Origin: an uncultured Saprospiraceae bacterium
GTDB lineage: Bacteria; Bacteroidota; Bacteroidia; Chitinophagales; Saprospiraceae
Reading direction: 5' to 3'
Length of the DNA: 12,899 nucleotides
Assembly: GCA_937967535.1 (NCBI GenBank)
Contig: CALCMV010000179.1
Span: 1-12,899, forward strand
Numbering within the stretch: the stretch's first letter is position 1; each line of letters begins with the position of its first letter. Both the position numbers and the translations under genes were made by a program. Below the pieces are notes generated by a model that was not told where the DNA came from, made no database searches, and was given only the letters and a program-made list of their open reading frames with translations. This document shows positions 1 to 5,827 of the stretch, piece by piece.

Positions 1-17
1 TCAATCAGGAGTTTCAT
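1..17 (-). CDS. DUF5615/PIN-like toxin, 5' end only (partial)
   Basis: Only the first five codons and part of a sixth are inside the window: ATG AAA CTC CTG ATT GA, reading MKLLI(D/E). The ATG at 17-15 overlaps the TGA (16-14) of the DUF433 gene in an ATGA arrangement, which is typical of translational coupling. DUF433 genes are commonly followed by a DUF5615 PIN-like protein beginning MK-hydrophobic-LxDE, where the Asp is the first acidic residue of the nuclease site. The visible residues fit that. The identity rests on the partner gene and five residues, so it is an inference. Confidence 0.6.
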
Positions 18-250
18 GCCACTTGTCGAATAATTTTACTTTCTCTATCCGCAGCAAAATACAAAGCTGCAAAAATATCCGCTTCCTCCAATTCAGGAAA
101 ATCATCAATAATTTCAGCATGAGACATCCCCGCCGCGAGCCATGATAAAATGTCATAGACTGTAATCCGCATACGGCGAATACAGGGTTTGCCGCCGCGT
201 TTGCCCGGTTCTATCGTGATTCTTTCTCTGTAATCTTGTTGTGTTGTCAT
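14..250 (-). CDS. DUF433 domain protein, probable antitoxin of a type II-like pair
   Basis: A 78-residue protein that is almost entirely one DUF433 domain. The family signature is present: a beta strand with ITIEPGKRGGKPCIRRMRITV (residues 11-31, G-G-KPCI-R-RITV core), then a helix-turn-helix-like part with DILSWLAAGMSHAEIIDDFPELEEADI (residues 33-59) that reads like the family's typical LA-G-S-EI-D-P-L--DI pattern. The length is normal for the family. DUF433 proteins are usually encoded just upstream of a DUF5615 PIN-like toxin and are regarded as antitoxins. Here the stop codon overlaps the ATG of such a gene by four bases. A phylum-type promoter lies 4 nt before the ATG, so this pair probably has its own leaderless transcript. 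DNA binding and autoregulation are expected from the fold but not shown. Confidence 0.85.
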   Translation of the reverse strand: MTTQQDYRERITIEPGKRGGKPCIRRMRITVYDILSWLAAGMSHAEIIDDFPELEEADIFAALYFAADRESKIIRQVA

Positions 251-254
251 GGTT

Positions 255-285
255 CAAATGTAATGATTTTTGGTGATGAAAGCAA
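255..285 (-). promoter_or_regulatory. Bacteroidota-type promoter of the DUF433/DUF5615 pair
   Basis: On the minus strand, TTG (285-283) is followed after 20 nt by TACATTTG (262-255). This matches the phylum's -33 TTG and -7 TAnnTTTG elements at the usual spacing. The ATG starts only 4 nt after the -7 element, so transcription would begin at or within a few bases of the start codon, predicting a leaderless or nearly leaderless mRNA. A second TACATTTG copy covers 290-283 and supplies the TTG. Confidence 0.55.
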
Positions 286-362
286 ATGTAGCGCGACACT
301 TCCAGTTCGCGTACTCGCATATGCAGAGCCAAGCTAATGTGGAACGAGCTGGAAGCGTCGTT

Positions 363-410
363 CTACGGTTCCAAAGCCGCCAAAATATTCGTATCAAGTA
401 AGTAGTCCAA
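363..410 (-). pseudogene. PIN-domain (VapC-like) toxin remnant, N-terminal 15 codons
   Basis: Reading from TTG at 410 gives (M)DYLLDTNILAALEP and then TAG at 365-363. YLLDTNIL is the canonical first strand of PIN-domain VapC toxins, including the first metal-binding Asp. A complete VapC is about 125-140 residues, but none of the three minus-strand frames down to 251 continues with a recognisable PIN sequence. The stub lies in the same frame as, and two codons after, the stop of the small gene upstream, where a toxin would be expected behind its antitoxin. I read it as a decayed toxin gene. The match is short but specific. Confidence 0.55.
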
Positions 411-416
411 ATCGAG

Positions 417-676
417 TTATTTAATCGCATCCAATAATTCCTCCAAAGAAGCCTCGCCCCAATCCACCTTATCTGCGGCTTCCCGAAATTCCTCGTAAGT
501 ACAAGGCGTATAGTTTTGTTCTGCCATGAGTTGATTGAAGCAGTCTTCGCCATAGTATTCCAAACATGCTCTTAATTCTTCGACGATTGGTTCGAATTGT
601 TTTGGATTGTCTCTTTTTGCCGCTTATCCGCCGTAGGCGAATAGACCCAAGCCATTTGTGTTTTCCTTTTTGCCAT
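417..676 (-). pseudogene. Small protein gene with a -1 frameshift, possible decayed antitoxin
   Basis: Translation from ATG at 676 gives MAKRKTQMAWVYSPTADKRQK and soon hits a stop (34 codons). The next frame continues with good coding character as RDNPKQFEPIVEELRACLEYYGED, then EEFREAADKVDWGEASLEELLDAIK, ending at TAA 419-417. One extra A in the five-A run at about 613-617 joins the two into a continuous protein of about 86 residues. This is either a real single-base loss in a homopolymer or a sequencing error. The C-terminal half is acidic and helical. I do not recognise the family securely. Its place directly before a PIN stub suggests an antitoxin role, which is only an inference. Confidence 0.5.
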
Positions 677-704
677 AATCAAATATTAATTGATGAAAAA
701 TTCG

Positions 705-722
705 AGACGGTTAAAACCGTCT
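705..722 (-). terminator. Rho-independent terminator-like hairpin after the 62-aa gene
   Basis: AGACGGTT (705-712) and AACCGTCT (715-722) are perfectly complementary. On the minus strand the stem is followed after CGAA by a run of five T (the + strand A run at 696-700). It lies 7 nt past the stop codon at 730 and separates that gene from the toxin-antitoxin remnants downstream. Confidence 0.6.
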
Positions 723-729
723 GTACGGC

Positions 730-918
730 TCACGAATTGCTGTTTTCATCGCGCTCTTTGAGTTTGCGGTCTTCTACATTTTCATCCAAAAATTTATTAA
801 TTTCTTCTTTTTTAATGCTAGAAACAACATTGCCCAATGAGTCAATATTAATTTCGAAGCCTTTGAGCTCTTCGTGTACTTCGGGCTTGTCTTTGTCTTT
901 GTTATTATCTTTTTCCAT
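730..918 (-). CDS. Small acidic/charged hypothetical protein, 62 aa
   Basis: A 62-residue highly charged protein, rich in Lys, Glu, Asp and Asn, without signal peptide or membrane segment. The central part has the pattern EVHEELKGFEINIDSLGNV (residues 13-31), then IKKEEINKFLDENVEDRKLKE. It looks like a small Bacteroidota protein family I have met without a function: short strands followed by one helix. A hairpin terminator sits 7 nt after the stop, which supports expression as the last gene of a unit. The gene lies 153 nt downstream of the CBS-domain gene on the same strand, so co-transcription is possible but unproven. The longer open frame on the other strand across this region (566-928) is its antisense shadow. 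Confidence 0.65.
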   Translation of the reverse strand: MEKDNNKDKDKPEVHEELKGFEINIDSLGNVVSSIKKEEINKFLDENVEDRKLKERDENSNS

Positions 919-1071
919 AATTTCGTGATTAGTAATTTGTTAATTCGTGATTCGTTTTATTCGATAAAAAATAATACGAGTACACGGATAGACGAGTGAA
1001 CGAATGACAATTCTTCACAAATATCAGATAAATTTTGACGAGAAGAAAGTTTGGTGCTTATTTTTTGGAAT

Positions 1072-1731
1072 TTAGACGTTGAGGTAAGACATCAGCGAGT
1101 CGTATCTTTCTTTGAGTGTATCAATATATTCGGCTTCCTGATAATGTGCTTTTACGACATAATTGTAGCGAGCGAAACTCGCGATGATACGTTCAGGATT
1201 TTGGATATTGAGTTTGATGGTAAGCCGAATGACTTGTAAATCGGGAGGCGAAGTGACGTAGGTACTCAAGACCTTTGCATTTTCTGATTCTACGATTTGT
1301 GCGACTTGGGTAAGGGAGTAATCGCGGCGCGGAATCTCGACTTCGAGGATGGTGCCGGGTTCGGTCATCGCACCTGTTTGGGCAAAATATTTGAGCAAAC
1401 TATCTAAGGTGATAACGCCAAGATATTGTTCGTCTTCTACCACAGGGATGACAGTGAGTTGGAGATTGACCGCCGTTTTGACGACTTCGTAGATGTGTTC
1501 TGCTTGATTGACCGTGGGCTTGCGTAAGGAAAAATTATGTTCTGCAAGCATTTTATCGGGATTGTTAAAATCATAAATATCGTCTTCGGTGACTAAACCC
1601 ATAAATTGCCCCTCATTTACCAATGGCAGATGTCTGACTTGGAAATCGGTCATCCAAGCCAATGCTCTATTGCCGGTGTCCGTCATTTTCAACGGCGGCA
1701 AAGTCTCTGATATTAGGTCGCGGGCAGTCAA
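1072..1731 (-). CDS. CBS-domain protein (two CBS modules plus C-terminal ACT-like part)
   Basis: 219 residues, predicted cytosolic. Two CBS modules lie at about residues 1-58 (ARDLISETLPPL, then RHLPLVNEGQFMGLVTEDDI) and 65-122 (LQLTVIPVVEDEQYLGVITLDSLL). Residues about 128-200 (ILEVEIPRRDYSLTQVAQIV, then the strand LQVIRLTIKLN) look like an ACT-type regulatory fold. Paired CBS domains usually bind adenine nucleotides and regulate partner activities, but no partner enzyme is fused here. The start is TTG at 1731: the codon directly upstream is an in-frame TAA, and the first internal ATG (residue 16) would cut into CBS1. The gene follows the alpha/beta hydrolase by 83 nt on the same strand and may be co-transcribed. 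The ligand is unknown. Confidence 0.85.
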   Translation of the reverse strand: MTARDLISETLPPLKMTDTGNRALAWMTDFQVRHLPLVNEGQFMGLVTEDDIYDFNNPDKMLAEHNFSLRKPTVNQAEHIYEVVKTAVNLQLTVIPVVEDEQYLGVITLDSLLKYFAQTGAMTEPGTILEVEIPRRDYSLTQVAQIVESENAKVLSTYVTSPPDLQVIRLTIKLNIQNPERIIASFARYNYVVKAHYQEAEYIDTLKERYDSLMSYLNV

Positions 1732-1814
1732 TTATTTAATTTTGAATGAGCGAATTTTGAATGAGTGAATGTTTTTTCCAATGTGATTAATCGTTAATCA
1801 TTAACCATTAACCG

Positions 1815-2585
1815 TTATGAAATGTGTTTGTTCAAAAATTGTTCTAATACTGCGTTAAATTCTTGGGGGAGTTCCATCATAGGGGCGTGTCCGCTTTTCT
1901 CGAAACTGTGAAATTCGGTATTGGGAATGAGTTCGTGGAAAGATTTACCGACTTCGTAAGGAGTGATGATGTCGTGTTTGCCCCAAATTAAGAGTGTGGG
2001 GACGGTGATTTCGTGCAGTCGGTCTTTGACATTGTGCCGGATGGCAGATTTGGCTGCCGTCAGGACGCACATCGCTTTGTCAATATTGTTGACGATTTCA
2101 AAGACTTCATCTACCAATTCTTTGGTGGCTACCTTTGGGTCATAAAAAGTTTTTTCGGTGCGTTCTTTGACGTATTCGTAGCTGCCCCGACGCGGAAAAC
2201 CTGCCCCAAAAGCCGATTCATACAAGCCCGAACTTCCTGTCAGCGTCAGGGTTTTGACCTTATCAGGACATTCTAAGGTATACAAAAGCCCGATATGACC
2301 ACCAAGCGAATTGCCAAGCAAATGTACTTTTTCGTAGCCTTTATATTCGACAAATTCTTTTATATATTTGAGAAAATTATCTATGGTAGCCTCTTTTCTA
2401 TCCAATTCAAAGATGGGCAGTATAGGCGTAACAACTTTCACTTTCGTCTCAAAATGTCCGATTAATGGTTCGAAATTACTCAATCCGCCAAATAAACCAT
2501 GTAGAAGCAGTAAAACTTCCCCTTCGCCACTCTCCGTATATTTAAATTTTCCCTCTTTTGCAAAGGGTGTCACAGTTGTTTGCAT
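1815..2585 (-). CDS. Alpha/beta-fold hydrolase
   Basis: 256 residues, a complete single-domain alpha/beta hydrolase without a signal peptide, so cytosolic. Visible motifs are the oxyanion-hole HG at 29-30 (LLLLHGLFGG), the nucleophile elbow GNSLGG with Ser93, the acid Asp205 in WGKHDIITP, and His233 in KSGHAPMM. The order and spacing match the C-C hydrolase/haloperoxidase/epoxide-hydrolase-like branch, where substrates range from esters to ring-cleavage products. Substrate cannot be assigned. The ATG at 2585 is the only Met before the first strand. A promoter candidate ends 5 nt before it. The CBS-domain gene follows 83 nt downstream, but I see no functional link beyond proximity. Confidence 0.9.
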   Translation of the reverse strand: MQTTVTPFAKEGKFKYTESGEGEVLLLLHGLFGGLSNFEPLIGHFETKVKVVTPILPIFELDRKEATIDNFLKYIKEFVEYKGYEKVHLLGNSLGGHIGLLYTLECPDKVKTLTLTGSSGLYESAFGAGFPRRGSYEYVKERTEKTFYDPKVATKELVDEVFEIVNNIDKAMCVLTAAKSAIRHNVKDRLHEITVPTLLIWGKHDIITPYEVGKSFHELIPNTEFHSFEKSGHAPMMELPQEFNAVLEQFLNKHIS

Positions 2586-2817
2586 AAGCGCAAATTTAGC
2601 CTTTATTAATTTAATTTTACAACGTTTCGTTGGCAGTTTATTATAGTCTTCCCAATAATGTCTTTACCAAATTATGAATTATTAATTTTGAATAATAAAT
2701 TAATTTAAAATTTACTTTATTTTTTATTGATAATTAAAACTAATAAATTAAATATTTTATCATTCAAAATTCGAGAATACATTGATTAGATACTTAGGGC
2801 ATGTTTAAACTTAAACT
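2586..2817. other. AT-rich spacer between hydrolase and amidotransferase genes
   Basis: Very AT-rich DNA with the hydrolase promoter at its left edge and, at 2794-2807, the sequence TTAGGGCATGTTTA. A near-identical motif occurs in inverted orientation just past the amidase stop (3551-3564). No open frame with coding character is seen. Confidence 0.6.
2591..2622 (-). promoter_or_regulatory. Bacteroidota-type promoter of the alpha/beta hydrolase
   Basis: On the minus strand TTG (2622-2620), a 21-nt spacer and TAAATTTG (2598-2591) match the -33/-7 consensus. The ATG begins 5 nt after the -7 element, so the expected transcript start falls at or just before the start codon. This is the same close arrangement as at the DUF433 gene. 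Confidence 0.5.
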
Positions 2818-3399
2818 TTACTCAGAATGCTCATTTATCGTTAGCAACCAATTACTTAACAATTGTAAACCATTTTTGGTTAGCACAGATTCAGGGTGAA
2901 ATTGAACGCCAAAAACGGGCAATTCTTTATGAACAATTGCCATAATTTCGCCTTCATAGGTGCTGGAAATAATTTCTAAGTCGGTATTTTCCAAATTTTC
3001 AATAATTAAAGAATGATACCGCATCACTTCGTAAGGCGATGGAATATTATCAAACAAAAAATGTTCCGTATGTGTGAGCAAGGATGTTTTGCCGTGCATC
3101 GGGAGGCTTGCTTTCCTGAGTGTTCCGCCGAAATACTCACAAATAGCCTGATGACCTAAACAAATACCCATTATTGGAATTGAACGGTGAAAGGCGTGGA
3201 TTAGTTGCAGCAAACCTGCATCTTTCGGTGTTTTCGGTCCCGGCGACAACATTAAAGCATCAAAATCCATCTTCCGAAGCTCATCAAGCGTGTATTCATC
3301 ATTGCGAATGACGGTACATTGTGCGCCTAGTTGGGCGAGGTAGTCGTAGAGGTTGTAGGTAAATGAATCGTAATTATCAATGAGAAGTATCTGCGGCAT
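2818..3399 (-). CDS. pabA/trpG: Aminodeoxychorismate/anthranilate synthase glutamine amidotransferase subunit
   Basis: A class I glutamine amidotransferase that releases ammonia from glutamine for a chorismate-using partner (PabB or TrpE), feeding folate or tryptophan synthesis in the cytosol. I chose ATG 3399 (193 aa, MPQILLIDNYDSFTYNL); a TTG three codons upstream is also in frame but gives no better start. Numbering from the ATG, the LSPGP loop is at 51-55, the nucleophile Cys80 lies in GICLGHQ, and the catalytic His168 and Glu170 lie in QFHPESVLT. Length and motifs are those of a complete stand-alone subunit. No trp or pab genes flank it, so PabA versus TrpG (or a dual role) cannot be decided. 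It is preceded by the 126-bp palindrome, which separates it from the amidase gene. Confidence 0.92.
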   Translation of the reverse strand: MPQILLIDNYDSFTYNLYDYLAQLGAQCTVIRNDEYTLDELRKMDFDALMLSPGPKTPKDAGLLQLIHAFHRSIPIMGICLGHQAICEYFGGTLRKASLPMHGKTSLLTHTEHFLFDNIPSPYEVMRYHSLIIENLENTDLEIISSTYEGEIMAIVHKELPVFGVQFHPESVLTKNGLQLLSNWLLTINEHSE

Positions 3400-3423
3400 A
3401 GTGAGCAAAAAATTCCAAATTTC

Positions 3424-3549
3424 AATTGTAGTTGTTTTTTAAATATAAAATGTAAAATAATAAATGTATTGTACACGTACTACAAGCACTTTTACATTTA
3501 TTATTTTACATTTTACATTTTACATTAAAAAAAAGTGTCAACTACAATT
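3424..3549. repeat. 126-bp near-complete palindrome between amidase and pabA/trpG-like gene
   Basis: The outer arms AATTGTAGTTG (3424-3434) and CAACTACAATT (3539-3549) are perfect complements. A further perfect 23-bp pair follows inside (3446-3468 with 3493-3515; AT-rich, core TAAAATAATAAATGTA), and a central TTGTA/TACAA pair (3469-3473, 3481-3485) surrounds GTACACGTAC. The right half has extra TTTACAT repeats. The element could fold into a cruciform or a long RNA hairpin. On the minus strand a run of eight T's follows the 3' outer arm, so it may act as the amidase terminator. I found no clear target-site duplication. Confidence 0.75.
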
Positions 3550-3568
3550 CTAAACATGCTCTAAATTA

Positions 3569-5005
3569 TTACTGTCGCTGTCCGTTTTTATAGGTCACAA
3601 TTATTGCTTCGGGAAAGCCATTGTTCCGCCAATAATTTTGCCCTTTAGTGGCAGAATCATAATCCCAATAGCCCGAAGCGAGGTAGCTGAATTTACTGCC
3701 ATAAGGTTCAATATCTAAGTGATATACATTGTCCCAGGGCGATGTATTTTTATTGAGTTGGTCGCTCAAAATGAGAAGTTGAACTTTATACTCCGTTCTG
3801 AATTGGGGGATATAATCGGCTTCGGCATCGTACTTGACATCTTCGAGAAGCTCATCGAGAACGGCATCTGTGATTAAGTTTTCCGGCAAATCAACGCGAT
3901 GCGTTTCACGCTTGAAACTAGATGGTGAGGAGTAGCTACTGCGAGTACTTACAATCGGTGTAGGTGCAGGAATTGTAGAGCTAGTTTTTGGAGCAAATGC
4001 AGTTCTTGATTCGGGTTCGGATACAGCAGCTACTTTCGGCGGTATTTCCGTAGGTGTCGAAGGAATCAGCACTTTTGAAGGGTTCTCTGCAGGCACCGGT
4101 GGCGGAATTACTTTTACAGGTCTTTCTATGACTGCCGGGGGTGCAATAACCACAGGCGGGGCAGGGCTGACTACTTTTTCTACGACTTCAGTGGTTGGTA
4201 CAAAAGACGTTGTAACCGCATCATTTTCCGCTTTATACTCGACAAATGCACGATAAATGGCTTCGGCGATTTGCTCCTGACCGCTATCCGACAGCAGATA
4301 AGTTTCTTCCTCACTATTCGTCAAAAATCCGGCTTCAATCAAAACACCGGGCATATTGCTGGCACGCAATACGATGAATGGTTCACGCTTGATACCCAAG
4401 CTTTTGCGCCCTGCATAATCGCGAAATTCGCGGTCTATTTTTGCGGCAAATTCGAGGCTGTATCCTTGAAAAGCATCGCCGTAATTTTGCAATTGATCCA
4501 GAGAAGATTCAGAAATTTCATTTTCACGATGAAAAACATTCGATAATTGCCCCTCTTCCATATTTCCGACCACATAGATTTCTGTGCCGTATATTTCTTT
4601 CTCCTTCAAGGCATTGCAATGTATCGAAATCAATAAATCTCCTCGCTGCACATTCGCAATATGCGCCCTTTCCGGCAAACTTAGCGTAATATCCGACCTG
4701 CGTGTATGGATAACACTCACATCCGCAAAATTCATTTTTATTTTTTCGCCCAGTTTTTTTGCAATCACAAGGTTAATCTTTTTTTCTTGCGAACGACTCC
4801 CTTTCGCGCCTTTATCTTTTCCGCCATGTCCGGCATCAATAATCACTCGTTTGACCTGACGCGGCAGCAATACCGAGCTATTATATTCGCCCGTATCAAT
4901 GGGTTTAAACTGGATATTGCCATCATCTTCCTGAGCGTTGACATTCAAATGAAGTAAAAGACCCGCCAGTAAGGTCATCAACAAATAAGTAATTTTCTTC
5001 GACAT
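3569..5005 (-). CDS. Periplasmic N-acetylmuramoyl-L-alanine amidase (Amidase_3) with SPOR-like C-terminus
   Basis: 478 residues. A signal peptide (KK, hydrophobic core, NVNAQ at about 25) exports it to the periplasm, where Amidase_3 enzymes cut the amide bond between MurNAc and the stem peptide during cell separation or wall turnover. The zinc-hydrolase domain spans about residues 52-255: His60 in IIDAGHGGKDKG, Glu74, His129 in ISIHCNA, and catalytic Glu224 in PGVLIEAGFLTN. I see no helix long enough to be certain of an EnvC-type regulatory insert. A Pro/Val/Ser-rich linker (about 268-360) leads to a C-terminal part at about 405-478 (YKVQLLILSDQ, then NGFPEAIIVTYKNGQR) that resembles a SPOR fold, which would bind denuded glycan at the division site. 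It is divergent from lptD across 822 bp. Confidence 0.92.
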   Translation of the reverse strand: MSKKITYLLMTLLAGLLLHLNVNAQEDDGNIQFKPIDTGEYNSSVLLPRQVKRVIIDAGHGGKDKGAKGSRSQEKKINLVIAKKLGEKIKMNFADVSVIHTRRSDITLSLPERAHIANVQRGDLLISIHCNALKEKEIYGTEIYVVGNMEEGQLSNVFHRENEISESSLDQLQNYGDAFQGYSLEFAAKIDREFRDYAGRKSLGIKREPFIVLRASNMPGVLIEAGFLTNSEEETYLLSDSGQEQIAEAIYRAFVEYKAENDAVTTSFVPTTEVVEKVVSPAPPVVIAPPAVIERPVKVIPPPVPAENPSKVLIPSTPTEIPPKVAAVSEPESRTAFAPKTSSTIPAPTPIVSTRSSYSSPSSFKRETHRVDLPENLITDAVLDELLEDVKYDAEADYIPQFRTEYKVQLLILSDQLNKNTSPWDNVYHLDIEPYGSKFSYLASGYWDYDSATKGQNYWRNNGFPEAIIVTYKNGQRQ

Positions 5006-5140
5006 ATTAATTATATTTGATAGCGGATGTTTGATTAGATTTTGGGTAGAGGAAATTGGGGAAATTGGAAATTCGGTAATATCTAAATTCTTAACTCTTG
5101 CGCGTTTTTGGCAAAAGATGAGTAAATGAGTAGATGAATA

Positions 5141-5284
5141 AATGAGTAAATTTGAAATGAAATAATGTTTTAATGAATCAATAGACTTTATTTAGAAAAA
5201 AATTGTATGCTCTCGCGCACGCGCGTCTAAGAAAATTTCCTGAATAAAGTCTAATAAACTCAAACGTAAAAGTATTTACTCATT
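5141..5284. repeat. Nested inverted repeats in the amidase-lptD gap
   Basis: AATGAGTAAAT (5141-5151) is inverted at 5274-5284. Inside, TAGACTTTATT (5182-5192) is inverted at 5243-5253, and pairing continues imperfectly to 5199/5236. The centre (5209-5226) is GC-rich with alternating CG/CA steps (CTCGCGCACGCGCG), unlike its AT-rich surroundings. The segments between the two arm pairs differ in length (30 and 20 nt), so this is not one clean palindrome. Function unknown. Confidence 0.6.
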
Positions 5285-5715
5285 TTATCATTTATTCATT
5301 TATTCATTTCATTATGGTAGTGACTTCGCCATCTTAGGAACTCTTCGAGTAAAATAGAGAAATTCGCCTTTACTAGCATTTATCTGAAATAAAGTAGAAC
5401 GCGAATTATCTCAAAATATTTTTTATATTAATATTTTTTTATTGTTAATTTGAAAATAAAATTAGCGCGAACTATGCGTTTTTGTATTTGATAATTAAAA
5501 AATACTGATTGCAATGCTATGCGACTAATATTATGAATCCACGAATGTGTGTCACACTCAAAGTAATAAATAGTTTTTATCGAATTTTATAAAAAAGCTG
5601 TTAAAGCCCTGCCTCCTTGAATGTTAAAGTTATTGGAAAACCGTACATTGCAGCTTAATTATTCGTTAAATAACAAAGTAGGATTTTTATTTCTAATTTC
5701 TAATTTTGAATATTT

Positions 5716-5754
5716 AATGAATGAATCAATTGAGACAAGCGCGATTCATTCATT
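5716..5754 (+). repeat. 12-bp inverted repeat in the lptD leader
   Basis: AATGAATGAATC (5716-5727) and GATTCATTCATT (5743-5754) are exact complements with a 15-nt loop. They are followed by further ATTCAAA/ATTCATT units up to 5820. It lies 74 nt before the lptD ATG and would form a hairpin in a leader transcript. A regulatory role is speculative. Confidence 0.5.
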
Positions 5755-5827
5755 CAAAATTCAAAATTCATTCATTGAAAAACATTCACTAATTCAAAAT
5801 TTACAATTCACCCATTCGAAATTAACT

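Larger units (their letters stand above)
5006..5827. other. 822-bp divergent intergenic region between amidase and lptD
   Basis: No convincing gene. It must hold the promoters of both neighbours, but I see no -33/-7 pair at good spacing; isolated TAnnTTTG copies at 5012-5019 and 5701-5708 lack a TTG. It contains an inverted-repeat block (5141-5284), AT-rich DNA at 5400-5600, and the repeat-rich lptD leader (5700-5827). An ATG at 5621 is in frame with lptD but is unlikely to be used. Confidence 0.6.

Noticed and set aside
254..553. 99-aa minus-strand open frame
   Set aside because: It crosses two other better-supported frames (the frameshifted small gene and the PIN stub), has an unnatural Trp/Arg/Asn-rich composition and no family resemblance.
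566..928. 120-aa plus-strand open frame rich in Leu and Ser
   Set aside because: Antisense of the charged 62-aa gene and the frameshifted gene; the LLLSS composition is what Glu/Lys-rich codons give on the opposite strand.
3446..3515. CRISPR-like or tandem repeat array (TTTACAT units)
   Set aside because: Only a few 7-8 bp units without spacers, within a palindrome; no cas genes.
5012..5019. TATATTTG as an lptD-directed promoter
   Set aside because: No TTG at proper spacing and it is about 800 bp from the lptD start.
5621..5827. 69-codon N-terminal extension of LptD
   Set aside because: Encoded by repeat-like leader DNA, and it would place the clear signal peptide internally; ATG 5828 is the better start.
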